Assembly: GCA_028023455.1 (NCBI GenBank)
Contig: JAQFVV010000350.1
Coordinates: 622,001 to 686,000 of the forward strand
DNA: 64,000 nucleotides
Direction: 5' to 3'
Origin: Epiperipatus broadwayi
Taxonomy: Eukaryota > Onychophora > Udeonychophora > Euonychophora > Peripatidae
The notes below the pieces were generated by a model, which was given only the letters and a program-made list of their open reading frames with translations, was not told the DNA's origin and did no database searches. Numbering within the stretch: position 1 is the stretch's first letter; each line of letters opens with the position of its first letter. Made by a program: the position numbers and the translations under genes. This document shows positions 27,541-39,907 of this stretch, piece after piece.

Positions 27541-28480
27541 CAGGCTATTTGTTCACTACCAAGTTAAAGAGCTCTAGTTTCCATGCTCCCAAAGCACAAA
27601 AAACCTAAGCCTGATGAGGTAAAAATCATATCCCAACATATTTTTTTCCAATTTCAATGAGTTGATAATTAATTAATAATTTTGTCTTACATTTTTAATT
27701 AAAAATTTCAATTAAAATCAACTTACCCGTCAATAATTTTAGAAAACAATATTGAGACAAAGCCATCACATGATCAGATGATTCCCACCAATATTATCAG
27801 CACAGAATTTCAAAATCAAAAGTTCAGATAAACATAAGCTAATTTTTAATTCTATTGTAGCAAATACTGATCTTTGTTCGGGGGGGGGGGGGAGGGATTC
27901 CAATTACAAATTTCCCAGCAAGCAATTCACTTGTTTACAAATTAACAAGCTCTGATTTTTATGCTTAAACAGAATTCATATCCTTAGTCTAATGCAAGAT
28001 AATAATATACCTTTAATCAATTGATTTCTTACTTCCAATTTTGAATTACATTTTTTTATTCAAACTTCCAATTAAAACCTAGTTACCAAGAATAATTAAA
28101 AAAAAAATCCATCTGATGAACAGTGTCTGTCGCCAATAATACAGCATTGAGTTTCAAAATCCAAAGGTCAGTCAAGCATAGTTATTTTTAATATTATTGT
28201 AGCAAACTCTTATTTTTATTTAGTAATAAAAATTCGATTTCAAGTTCCCAGCAATTAATTCACCTACTCACAACCAATAAAGAAGCCAAGACTTTAGGTT
28301 AGCAAGAAGAAAAACACTAACTTTATATACCTTTTTCAATTTCCAATCAGTTGAAAACTTACTTCCAATTTTGTGGTAAATTTTTTATTCAGATCTTCAA
28401 TTAACATTAAGTTACTAGATAATTTAAAAAAACGTAAGTCACTTCCAATAGCAATGCTGAACTACCTATCTAAATTTGCT
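27541..28480. repeat. Diverged tandem repeat, about 341-bp unit, 2.7 copies
   Basis: CAGCAYWGARTTTCAAAATC recurs near 27,800 and 28,142. ATTGTAGCAAA recurs near 27,855 and 28,196. CCCAGCAA followed by ATTCAC recurs near 27,915 and 28,247. Units are clearly diverged. Unit 2 contains a 13-base G run (27,880-27,892). Confidence 0.75.
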
Positions 28481-28532
28481 ATCTTCCTATGTCTGGATTC
28501 TCTAACCATGAATTTCACTCTTAAATTACATT

Positions 28533-28740
28533 AAAAGCCTCACTCGGCCTGTACATCTAAAGTCTGACTAACCTATGACAAACTCCAACTCAATAATAAC
28601 AACCACTTTTAACATAACTGTACAAATAGTCCCTTATCAAGAGCCTTACTCAGGCTCTACCTTTAACGTAGATAAACTGAGAGTCCAACTACCACAAACT
28701 CCAACTTAATAATTGCAACCATTTCTAACATAGTTGTCAC
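28533..28740. repeat. Tandem repeat, about 108-bp unit, two copies
   Basis: AGCCTCACTCGGCCTGTACA near 28,533 corresponds to AGCCTTACTCAGGCTCTACC near 28,641. Both are followed by a YCCAACT..ACAAACTCCAACT motif and then by AACATAACTGT or AACATAGTTGT. Confidence 0.7.
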
Positions 28741-28816
28741 TTTCCCTTCTCTGGAACACTCATATATTCAAATGCACCAGAAAGCAGGCATGCTTTAATT
28801 AGTATTATTAGTATAA

Positions 28817-28849
28817 CCCCCCCCCCCAAAAAAAAAAAAAAAAAAAAAA
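28817..28849. repeat. C11-A22 homopolymer pair
   Basis: Eleven C followed directly by about 22 A. The A run could be a retroposon tail, but no element body was recognised beside it. Confidence 0.9.
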
Positions 28850-31800
28850 CAATTATTGGGCTGCAAATAAACAGTATTTAATTAGTTTAAAATATTGCAA
28901 ACACGAACTAAATATATATATAATTAACAAAAAATAGGTTGCCACAATCTTACATTTTTTTTTTTTTTAAATCTAGAAGAAACGACTAAATATTTGACTA
29001 TAACAATTATATAGAATCGGAATTAATCAGGAACGACGGTAATTAACCATTTTTCGTTTCTAATGATTTACCTAATTGTTCTCTACAATCTCAGTAAGAG
29101 ATTTACAGATTACTAATAATGAAGAATTGTTTACATTAACCTTTAATTAATTAAATTTACTTTTGCTAGTTTTACAATTATTATTATTATTATTATATCA
29201 ATGTTTCTTTTTCTACTGCATTTTTAAAAATATATATTTTATTTGTTAACATTAAAAAAATTAAGCACAATAACTATTTACTAATATTAAAATAAATAAA
29301 TGGTTTGCTTTAGAATGCTATAATAATGTAGTGATTTTGTTGTAATATCAAAGTAAATGTTAAAAAAAAACTAGACTTAACTTATAAAATTAAAATTAAC
29401 TTTTAATATATTTTAGGAATAGTTAATCATAGCACAGCATGTTTACCATCACCATCATCATTATTGATTATGCCACTAACCCGATTAATCACATTATTTC
29501 AAGCAAACCTTTTTTGTGTGTTATTGCTTTTTAACACTTATTCATTTGTTAATGCAAGCTATCAATATGTTTTATTTTACCCTGCTATTTAATTTTTATT
29601 TTATACTAATTAATTTCTATACCCATAGGAATTTTTGCTTTTTGCTTTTAACAATGAGACTCAGTACTCAAACCTGGAAATAATGCAATGATATAATCAG
29701 TAACTACTTTTAACTCCATTGTACTATTGAAGCTGAAAACTTAGAATTCATATCACCTTAAGTTTTTGAACCTGAGCCAATCTGCTTCAAAGATTGACCT
29801 GTGTTATATTGTGTTAATTATATAAGAAAAAATATATATTTTATATACTACATTAAAATTTTTGAATTAATATAAAAATTTATTTTTTCAAATATGCATG
29901 ACAGAATTTGGTTAAAGCTTATTATTTAGTTTTCTATAGGAATTCTGATACAGTGCTATCAATTTTTAAAGCCTTATTTTCAATCCAAACAATGAACTTA
30001 AAGCTAATCTAACTCATTTTTAGTATTTGTGTTCCTCTGCATATATGAGTTTATTAAACCTTGCTGATTACCATGTTGGTAAATTATGTTTAATGTTTTA
30101 AAATATCTCCTTGATGTTTTTAATGTTCATTAGTTTAATTGCAACCTCTTTACTGAATGTTTTTTTTAACACACAAAGTTGAAACTTCTTTTTGAATTCA
30201 GAATTCTCCAAGTTTGTTTTCCAAAGTTTGTGTCCATTTTGCTATTGTTATTCTTTGCCTTTAAAAATTTTTTTTTTAAATTTTAGATTTTATTTTATCT
30301 TATTTAAAATATCTTTATTTTGATTTGTCTGGCCATTTTATAATACTGAAACATTTTTCACAATCACTTGAAACTGATCTAAAAGGTTTCAATTTCACTA
30401 CTATCTTAATTGTTGAACTATAATATTGGATTATATTAATATAGATGGTGTCTACAAAACAGAATTGATATCAACTGATTATTGATTAAACTGTGTTCAA
30501 TAAAGCAAATCATGCAATTTTTTTATAATAAAAAACCATGCTCTTTTTATTGTTGTCTTTGGTTTGAATAAGTAACAGCACATTTTCATCATTTCAGTAC
30601 AGTTCAGATCATTATTTTTTAAGATATTAGTTTGTAAGAGATTCATTTCTATATTTGTCTCATCAAACTTTCTTGGATCATAGTCTGCACATTTTGATTT
30701 TAATGGCATTTTGAATGTTTCTGATTTTTATATAATAAATCAGTAACTAGATGATCAATTGCTTTAATATTGCTGCTTTAAATAGACTGTGAATATTAAA
30801 TAAAAGTCATTGTTTTTTTTTTTTTTTCAGATAAGGCACAGAATGTGATTTGACCTTAAAAAAACTCATTTCTCAAGACTGGCTTTTGTCTATTATTTTA
30901 CTCTAGTATTTTATTGAAATATTTGTAATCAATTATTGTTGACTGCAGTTAACCAGTAATTACATTAAAAACATAAAATAAATAAAGAGAAATGAAGGAA
31001 AAAAACAAAGCAAGCAGATAAAAAATAAATGTATAGAAATCAAATATAATAAAGTATTAAAAAGAGAAAAACATCTTTTAGCAAAAGTCTATCAGAAAAG
31101 ATGTAATAAGGGTCCAATTTAGTAAAGTATATATAAATATACAGTAATAGCATAGAATTGAAGACTATGAAAATAATTACTCACAAGCATTATCAGATGA
31201 AATGCAAATAAACATTAACAAATGAATATGACCATTTAAAAATAAGCAAAGAATCAGCATTAGAAGCTAATATAAATAATAAATATAATAAACATAGCTT
31301 CACAGCAAATAATCAACAATAGTCAAAGAGAGTATCAGCAGCAAGTTAAACAACAGTCATCTTTTGTGATTGGATTAAGAACAAGATTCTAATCTTAGGC
31401 TAATTATTATATAGCCAATCCCAAACTAGAGCATAAATATTATAAAAGAAAACATTAATATTTCAACTAATTGCACAAATAACTATAATAATAAGCATAT
31501 AAAATAACTGGGATTATTATATCAATACTCTGAGCCATCTGGTTCAATGAGTATACTGGCCATCAATAAATTACTCATCAAGGTCAAACATTTAAAATGA
31601 GTGAACTTTAAAGATAATAACTTAATATCATCTAAATATTTCTAAAGATAATTGTATAGATGGTCAAAAATGCATGTTTTTCATATATCATTAGTTTGGT
31701 CATAGTTTTGGAATCACATGTAACCTGATAATTGTAAACAAGAGAAAATATACAATAGTTAAATTATGCTAATATTAAATAAGTTTCACTGAAATAACTT

Positions 31801-31984
31801 AAAATAATGATTAATACATTTATTGATTAGTAAATAATAAAAATAGTAAACAACTTAAAGATTGGATAAACACTGTACATCACAAATAAATCATTCTGAT
31901 TTTGATTATTTTAGAAATATCTGAAAATACTTTCATAGATTGAAAAAGAAAACTATATATAATATTATTTAACTTGTAGTTTAC
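28850..31984. other. A+T-rich DNA without a recognised gene
   Basis: The only item worth recording is a 70-codon frame on the minus strand at 30,497-30,709. It begins MPLKSKCADYDPRKF and has a mixed, protein-like composition with four cysteines. TATATAAA lies about 30 bases upstream of its ATG. It matches no family I know, has no detectable neighbouring exon and could be chance. Confidence 0.4.
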
Positions 31985-32200
31985 TAAGATATAAATTAAT
32001 ATATAGGGTATATGAGCACAGATTTTCACATAACCTACCACTCTCCACACTATCTCATAACACTGATACACTTGAACACATATATGTTGAAAAGATAAAT
32101 AATCACCAATATACATATTTCATGCTAAACCAGCAATTATCAGTTGGTCCAGATTACCATCTCTACACATATATGCTATAAGTGCTCAGATATATATTAA
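31985..32200. repeat. Dispersed repeat shared with 32,455-32,565 and 58,714-58,935
   Basis: GGGTATATGAGCACAGA, CACTATCTCATAACACTGAT and ACACATATATGTTGA recur at 32,455-32,565. AAGATAAATAATCACCAATA, ATACATATTTCATG and TTAAACCAGCA recur inside the TIR element at 58,670-59,050. The three copies therefore belong to one family of small elements. Confidence 0.8.
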
Positions 32201-32421
32201 GATAGCCAATCCTTGTACTTTAATGGACAAGCTTCAATCTACTCCACACTCCAACTTTTCAACTGTCCATTCAATTGAAAATCTGATGATGGATTGCTCA
32301 AAAGCCACCCTAAAGTGAGATTCTTGTCACACCCATGTTGACCTACAGTCAACCTGACCCCTCATACACAGGACATAATACATTTAATACAAGGGATGGG
32401 AAGAAATCTCTACTATGTAAT

Positions 32422-32585
32422 AACTGAAGCACATAGGCTTATTATATACTTGGGTTTATATATGTAATATATAGGGTATATGAGCACAGACTTTCACATG
32501 ACCCACCACTCTCTACACTATCTCATAACACTGATACACTTGAACACATATATGTTGATATATAATAAGCTTGTGTGTTTCAGTT
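32422..32585. mobile_element. 164-bp TIR element (MITE-like)
   Basis: Terminal inverted repeats of about 27 bp at 32,422-32,448 (AACTGAAGCACATAGGCTTA...) and 32,559-32,585 (...TAAGCTTGTGTGTTTCAGTT) differ at four positions. The interior is a partial copy of the repeat at 31,985-32,200. It is non-coding. Confidence 0.7.
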
Positions 32586-32683
32586 ATAAGATATAAATTG
32601 TAAATGTTATTAAAAAAACATATATGTATGCATTCATGTGCAAGTCAAATTATTATTATTCTATTTTAGCGTACAAGTAGTGA

Positions 32684-32707
32684 ATATATATATATATATA
32701 TATATAT
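32684..32707. repeat. (TA)n microsatellite preceding a TGTAATGGTC terminus
   Basis: About 12 TA units, followed directly by TGTAATGGTC at 32,708. Confidence 0.9.
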
Positions 32708-35700
32708 TGTAATGGTCAGAATTCATATGCCTCATTAACTAGTTGCACAATTCAATCACCACATTCAAAGAGCAACACAACAGGTGGGTTCAGGGCCTGT
32801 GGTGCCATGTTTGAACCTGGTAGATCATTTCCACAACATATCATTACAGGACAATGTACCTGCTGTCACCCTAGTAAAACATCTTTTAGGCCATGAGGGT
32901 CAGAGAGATACAAGAGACTCTTACTAACTAAGCCTAAAGTTATTATTATTACTTTACTAATGTGTAACATTTATGTATTTAACTTCTTATCGAGATGAGA
33001 TACCATGGCTATAAGGCATTAAAGAACAGATATACAGACACAGACATAATTAAAACATATTTTAATATTATAAAAAAGTTAGATTATATGCTCTGAGCTC
33101 GGTAACTTCTGAGACTCCTCAATTATTTGATCTGGCCCATACCTGCTGTCACCCTAGTAAAACATCTTTTAGGCCATTAGGGTCAGGGAGATGCAAGAGA
33201 CTCTTACTAACTAAGCCTAAAGTTATTATTATTACATTACTAATGCGTAACATTTATGTATTTAACTTTTTATCAAGATAAGGCATTAAAGAACAGATAT
33301 ACAGACACGAACATAATTAAAACATATTTTAATATTATAAAAAAGTTAGATTACATGCTTTGAGCTCAGTAACTTCTGAGACTCCTCAATTATTTGATCT
33401 GGCCCTTTGGGTACTAACAAAAGCTAAGAGTTATTTCATGCCCAAATATTAATCATATTAGTCACAATATGAAATACAATGGTTAATAAAGTTTGCAGTG
33501 GCAAACCTACCTGCCTTAGCAACAGAACACAACAAAGTTTTATATGTAAAATTAATTTTATGGCATGTTATTGGGGAACAATTAACATGGAATACTTGGG
33601 AAATGCAATCATAAGCATACAATAAGAAGAGAAATATTGTAAATGAGATGTGGTATGTGCAGAGATGCCATGTAATAACTGAAGAGTAAGCTGTGATATA
33701 GTGAAGCCATGTGGGGAAATATAAAACTCATGGGTAGGCTTTGTGCCTGGAACCCCTTGAGAATGGTCATATAAGCAGGTTTGAGTGTAAGGGACTTTTG
33801 CCACTGTTACTTCCTGCTCACATGACAAGACTAGCTACCCATGGGAACAACTCTAAATATGCCCTACTGTATGGGAGCAGACAGATACCTTTGTATATAC
33901 ATATCCTGAAATTTCCATGGCTTTGAAAGGGACATGGCATTGCTAAGTTATAACACATATCACTGGCAGAAACATAATTAGATTTATTTAAATTTTCTTA
34001 AAAACAAGATGATTCATTTCCAAGGCCCACATTTACGAGTTATTTTACTCTGAAGCCCTTGAATAACATGATTACTGGCCTATAAGCATAAATAAATTTT
34101 TGTAAACTAATTAGTAAAAGGGAGATTAAAAATCTATCTGAATACTATTGCTAATTTGATAAATCCATCCACAACGAATTATGGTACACTCGCACTCTTA
34201 ACTAATATCAAACATCAGATGCATCTCTATAATGCCTCCATTTATTTTAATACATTCAATACTGGGAAGTTTAGTAATGTGGAAATCATGAGAATGCACT
34301 TATTACATAAATTATTTAATAATAAGGTCAGATATTTCCCAAGTTGGTAGTTTATTAGTGGAAAATGATGGGATTATTATTATATTATCTTTATGGTTTT
34401 GGTCATTATCATGAAATCATTAACTATAATATTTAGTAAAGCTAGCAAGGCCAGTCAAACATTATCTAGGCATGAAATTATGTACATAGACAAATGATAA
34501 TAAAATAGATACCCAAGGTAAAAGATAAAAGGGTCAGATGTGTTAATTAATATTTAAATGGTTATAGAGTTTTAATATATTTTAAATATCAATAATGAAG
34601 CTTTAACAGAGTTTTACATAATTAGGAGAAATTATAAATAAAGAAATACAGATTATTTAAAAGCTATAGCATTAAAGGAAGGAGTGAAAGTCTTTAAAGA
34701 TTTGGGTACTGGTTATCTTTAAATTCAGTTGAACGTGCACATTGATGAGTGATCTGTCTGGTCCATTTATTCATCAGCAGCAGTTTTCTTTGGTGGTTTA
34801 TTTCACAATTTTGGTTGATGGCAGCATTTTGATCAGGCAACAGCATATAGGTTCTATTGAGTGCTAATAATCCATTTTAGAGCAAGTGGGAAGTTAGCAT
34901 ACATAGACCATTCCCCAGAGGAGAATAGTACATGCCTTACTCCTCAATCATGGCAATATAAAACAACAAAATGATTTACTTTAATAACTAAAATGACATA
35001 AATACCACAGATCACAACTTTGTGAAGAAAAAGTCAGAGACCGGCTTTTTTGTTTATAATCAGAATATGTACACTTTTATTATAACATAAACCTTTTTAG
35101 AAAAGAAATAGAAATAGTATAATAATAATACTCAGAACAAGCACACTTATCTTTTTATACTTTTTTTTCTCTTATTCCTTATCTTGTAGATACATCTGAC
35201 ATAATGTAGTCAGGGTCTCTTTAGCCCGCACTGCAATCCCCCCAGATAAATTGATGCATTAGCAGCACATGTTATATTTGTATTTTCAATCTGACTGAAT
35301 TTATTTCGCACTTTTATTTTTGATCCACTATTCATGACCTGACTACAACGAAGATTTTACCTTTTTTTTTCTTTAAACTAATTAAAAACTTTTAAGAATA
35401 TTTCTCAGCATTCTATTGTCTCTCCCCACCCACTATGACTCTGCAATTTCAAATAAACAGGAGGGATTTCTATTTTTGTAAATTTATAAGTTTATAAGTG
35501 TAAATAGATTTTTAAGTTTTATAAACGAAAATATATATATATATAAATTGACATAAATAAGTATTTATATGATGGAATTTTAATATTATGAATTTAATAA
35601 ACCATTTAAATTACATTACTTAATTTAATATTTACCTGATATTGGAGTGTGTGTGTATTTTTGGCATATTCAACAAACATTTACATATATACCTAGTACC

Positions 35701-35710
35701 GTTATATGCA
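32708..35710. repeat. Putative 3-kb repeat, distant copy D
   Basis: Starts TGTAATGGTC at a TA tract and could end at GTACCGTTATA near 35,700-35,710, giving about 3.0 kb, the length of copies A-C. Its termini are inverted relatives of each other. Interior similarity to A-C is weak by eye, so membership rests on the ends, the length and the TA target. It contains the 283-bp tandem duplication. Short frames at 33,568-33,926 and 34,156-34,350 are not protein-like. Confidence 0.35.
32858..33405. repeat. Tandem duplication, 283-bp unit, two copies
   Basis: ACCTGCTGTCACCCTAGTAA starts both units (32,858 and 33,141). The units are nearly identical apart from a deletion of about 15 bp in the second (TACCATGGCTATAAG missing) and scattered substitutions. 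The duplication is recent. Confidence 0.93.
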
Positions 35711-36588
35711 CACAATCCAAAATTTAAGGTTTAAACTTAGGTGGGATGTAGGAGTGGGTAAAAGATGATAAAACAAGTGAAACTGAGATGAAACTAAGAT
35801 TCAAACTCAAATCTTATTGTTTTAATATATGTCTATATTGTAATGGTATAAATAACATATACAACTGTGGCACCAAAAATCTATTCTAATCTGCAATAAT
35901 TTGTGAGTTAATAATGATGAGTGCCATGCAAGCTAGATGTTTTATTTACAACAATATGGATGCCACTTCTTTAATCAATTACAATTATCTTATGACTTGT
36001 AATAAATGCATAAGAATATGACAAGAATGTTCAGTTTTACATTATAATCTTAAGATAAGAATAACACAATGAATAAATGCAACAAACCCAATGCAACATC
36101 TATCACTGACAGATTTTTTAATAACTTCAAAGTAAAGTAATAGCATAAATAAAATTTTAAGATCAAGGACACCATGGCAATTAATAATACTAACTTTATT
36201 ATATATCATTTATAATATGAATATGATAATTAAAATACCAAAGAAATAATAATAATAAATTAATAATTATACACTTTCTATTTTCAATAAAGAAATTTTA
36301 CAATCTTAAAAAAAATCACTTATGTTAAAATATAAACATGTAATATTATAAAATAATATTATTAAAACTCTTTTTATTACAATTTATTATTATTATATAA
36401 TAATTGAAATAATTACATATTTATTTACCATTTATGATTTAAATTCTTCTTAATTTAGACATTAGATTCATGAAATGGAGCAGAAATATATCTATCAAGT
36501 ATGAACAATAAATGGAGCAGAAATATATCTATCAAGTATTAAAAATATTTATATCTTTTCACATGTAATAAAGATTACTATATATATA
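35711..36588. other. A+T-rich DNA with a short duplication
   Basis: No gene. A 30-bp sequence beginning AAATGGAGCAGAAATATATC occurs twice (36,473-36,502 and 36,510-36,539). TGTAATGGTA near 35,832 again resembles a repeat terminus. A TA tract at 36,580-36,588 leads into the ribozyme array. Confidence 0.6.
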
Positions 36589-36685
36589 TGTTCAAAAGAT
36601 GGCGCTTTACCAAAACCACCGAACAAGTGTTAAATTTGTTTACATAAATGAAAAAAGAGTCAGAATTAACTACCTCTTTCATTTG

Positions 36686-36740
36686 CTCACCCACAGATCA
36701 GCTGATTTCAAGCTGGTTTGCTCTCCTCAGTGAGGGATAG
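36686..36740 (-). ncRNA. Type I hammerhead ribozyme, unit 1
   Basis: Minus-strand copy of the motif described at 38,136-38,190, with CTGAGGA, GAAA, helix III and ATC all kept. One base in the 3' strand of helix I differs (TGTGGG in place of TGGGGG). This turns a G·U pair into a mismatch and may weaken cleavage. Confidence 0.75.
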
Positions 36741-37099
36741 AGTATAGAAACTAGATCTAAACACTGACTCTCAAGTGTTTATGCAAAACGTTTCTATCAG
36801 ATTGCAAGCGTGAATTTTTCAGACCGGTAAAGTCTTCAAACTCAGCCTAGCAAGCCAGATATTTATATGGGTCTGATCTCAGTTCAGTATCACCATATAA
36901 TCAAAGTCTCTGCAATATATATCATTGCAAGAAAACTTTAAAGGTACATTTATGAAAAACAAAAACAAGTTACTCACGTAACCTGCTATCACTTGTTATT
37001 TATGTTCAAAAAATGGCGCTTTACCAAAACCACCGAACAAGTGTTAAATTTGTTTACATAAACGAAAAAAGAGTCAGAATTAACTACCTCTTTCATTTG

Positions 37100-37154
37100 C
37101 TCACCCCCAGATCAGCTGATTTCAAGCTGGTTTGCTCTCCTCAGTGAGGGATAG
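37100..37154 (-). ncRNA. Type I hammerhead ribozyme, unit 2
   Basis: Minus-strand copy identical, over the ribozyme, to the inverted copy at 38,136-38,190. All conserved core positions and all three helices are present. Confidence 0.82.
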
Positions 37155-37512
37155 AGTATAGAAACTAGATCTAAACACTGACTCTCAAGTGTTTATGCAA
37201 AACGTTTCTATCAGATTGCAAGCGTGAATTTTTCAGACCGGTAAAGTCTTCAAACTCAGCCTAGCAAGCCAGATATTTATATGGGTCTGATCTCAGTTCA
37301 GTATCACCATATAATCAAAGTCTCTGCAATATATATCATTGCAAGAAAACTTTAAAGGTACATTTATGAAAAACAAAAACAAGTTACTCACGTAACCTGC
37401 TATCACTTGTTATTTATGTTCAAAAGATGGCCTTTACCAAAACCACCGAACAAGTGTAAAATTTGTTTACATAAACGAAAAAAGAGTCAGAATTAACTAC
37501 CTCTTTCATTTG

Positions 37513-37567
37513 CTCACCCCCAGATCAGATGATTTCAAGCTGGTTTGCTCTCCTCAGTGAGGGATAG
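37513..37567 (-). ncRNA. Type I hammerhead ribozyme, unit 3
   Basis: Minus-strand copy with the core intact. The only change lies in the helix III loop (GAAATCATCTGATC in place of GAAATCAGCTGATC), which leaves the three helix III pairs unbroken. Confidence 0.8.
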
Positions 37568-38135
37568 AGTATAGAAACTAGATCTAAACACTGACTCTCA
37601 AGTGTTTATGCAAAACGTTTCTATCAGATTGCAAGCGTGAATTTTTCAGACCGGTAAAGTCTTCAAACTCAGCCTAGTAAGCCAGATATTTATATGGGTC
37701 TGATCTCAGTTCAGTATCACCATATAATCAAAGTCTCTGCAATATATATCATTGCAAGAAAACTTTAAAGGGTGAGCAAATGAAAGAGGTAGTTAATTCT
37801 GACTCTTTTTTCGTTTATGTAAACAAATTTAACACTTGTTCGGTGGTTTTAGTAAAGCGCCATCTTTTGAACATAAATAACAAGTGATAGCAGGTTACGT
37901 GAGTAACTTGTTTTTGTTTTTCATAAATGTACCTTTAAAGTTTTCTTGCAATGATATATATTGCAGAGACTTTGATTATATGGTGATACTGAACTGAGAT
38001 CAGACCCATATAAATATCTGGCTTGCTAGGCTGAGTTTGAAGACTTTACCGGTCTGAAAAATTCATGCTTGCAATCTGATAGAAACGTTTTGCATAAACA
38101 CTTGAGAGTCAGTGTTTAGATCTAGTTTCTATACT

Positions 38136-38190
38136 CTATCCCTCACTGAGGAGAGCAAACCAGCTTGAAATCAGCTGATCTGGGGGTGAG
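38136..38190 (+). ncRNA. Type I hammerhead ribozyme, inverted unit
   Basis: Core box CTGAGGA (38,146-38,152) fits CUGANGA. Helix II is GAGC with GCTT around the loop AAACCA, its first pair being G·U. GAAA follows at 38,167-38,170. Helix III is ATC with GAT around AGCT. The cleavage triplet is ATC, with predicted cleavage after C38,180. Helix I pairs CCCTCA (38,140-38,145) with TGGGGG (38,181-38,186), six pairs including one G·U, with two more pairs further out. All invariant positions of the family are satisfied. Helix I is open, hence type I. Self-cleavage is predicted, not shown. Confidence 0.85.
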
Positions 38191-38338
38191 CAAATGAAAG
38201 AGGTAGTTAATTCTGACTCTTTTTTCGTTTATGTAAACAAATTTAACACTTGTTCGGTGGTTTTGGTAAAGTGCCATCTTTTGAACATAAATAACAAGTA
38301 ATAGCAGGTTACGTGAGTAACTTGTTTTTGTTTTTCAT

Positions 38339-39907
38339 ATATATATATATATCTGTTCTATCTTGAGTTAGACATATTTAATGCCTAACAAAAGTTAATA
38401 TTTATAATCATATTCATTTATTAAATATTTTATATGTCTATTATATAAATAAAATAAAGATTTAACTAAAATAATATGTTCCTCAATTTTATAATAGGCC
38501 CACATATGCATATAAATCATTAATTAATGCACATTACAAAATAATATTTGTTAATATTACTATTACATTTTTATACAGAATGCTTTGCAAAATAATATTC
38601 TTTTATAAAGTAAACATAAAATAACATTATACTTTTTTATTTAATTTGAATGATATGATATTGAATAATAACTATCAATTATTCTTGCATGTTTCTTCAG
38701 AACCCATAAATAATTTATGTCAAAGTTTGTGAAATGATAATTGAATGGATTATTATTATTATTCATTTGATTTAAATATCCAACTTTGCTTCCTAGTTGA
38801 TAAATATTATAAAATAAAAGACATCCATTAATTACAGAGACATAATTATTCCATGTTAAGCTTTCCATCCAATTCCTTGAAAAAATGTAGTAGCAAATGA
38901 GAGATAACTTCTCCCTCAATTTTTATTATCATAACAATCCATTTTTTATTTATTTCTGAACTATAAAATGTATAATTAGTCTACACTTCAGTTTTTAAAT
39001 TGTAAATTTTGAAGATATTCTCTCTAGTTGTCACTCAATTCAATATCTGTTCCCTCAATGGATTTTTATATAAAAATCATACACTTTTAAATGAAACAAT
39101 CATTTCAAATTTCAAAATCTGTTATTGATTTACACACATTCTATCTTTCATTCTTTTAAATCATTTGCATAAATAAAAATATAACAATTCTTTTTTATAT
39201 ATCACATTAATAATTATAATCAATCAATAACAAAATATTATTTTATTATATTATTTATGCAAAACAATAATTAATAAAAATATTGATTTTTATATGATAA
39301 ATTAGTTAAATATTGATGTGTATAATTTTTTTATTTAATTATCATATATGCACACACATCATGTATTGACCAGGTTATTTATCCATAATCAATGCAAATC
39401 ACAGTCAATTATTGATATTTTATATAAATCTCTTATAACAACAACAACAACAACAACAACAATAATAATAATAATAATAATAAAACTTTTGTCTTTTCTT
39501 TTAGCCTTATATGGCTCTTTTAGTTATAATATTTAGATAAGCACAAATATAAAATCATTAACTCAATTAAAAATGTGGATTTTCACCTGTTATTGAATAC
39601 ACATTTTGTTATAAGTTTGAAAAAAAAAATCAAAGAATATACTTAGAATTTTTTTAACCTGGAGGCTGTTTTCATTATGAATTAAGGTTTTATTAGATTT
39701 CTTGCTGGGTGCTTTTTTCATTAATTGAATTTTTTTCTTTTGGCCAATAAACAGAAATAAATTTTTATCAACTGGCAAGTTAATGTTTAAAATAATATAT
39801 CAATATTAGTATATATTTTACTCACTGGACAATTTTTTATTTCTATGTTAAATGCATTTCTTTAATCTGTGCATCAATGCATATATGTCACATACGAATA
39901 AAAGGCA
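38339..39907. other. A+T-rich DNA with a (CAA)n(TAA)n microsatellite
   Basis: No gene recognised. A compound CAA-to-TAA microsatellite occupies 39,437-39,484. Frames at 38,641-38,919 and 39,590-39,778 are low-complexity and are not supported. Confidence 0.6.

Larger units (their letters stand above)
36589..38338. mobile_element. Retrozyme-like array of 414-bp hammerhead-ribozyme monomers
   Basis: Direct units start with TGTTCAAAARATGGC at 36,589, 37,003 and 37,417. The first two are exactly 414 bp, and the third is cut at 37,770. There the orientation flips: an inverted 103-bp piece (37,771-37,873), an inverted full 414-bp unit (37,874-38,287) and an inverted 51-bp start of another (38,288-38,338). 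Units are almost identical, so the array is young or homogenised. It is flanked by TA tracts on both sides. Each complete unit contains a type I hammerhead ribozyme motif. Monomers of a few hundred bases with type I hammerheads, in tandem and non-coding, match metazoan retrozymes, which yield circular RNAs. Mobility here is inference. Confidence 0.8.

Noticed and set aside
36589-38338. CRISPR array as explanation of the regular repeats
   Set aside because: Units are 414 bp without spacers, the orientation inverts, and the context is eukaryotic.
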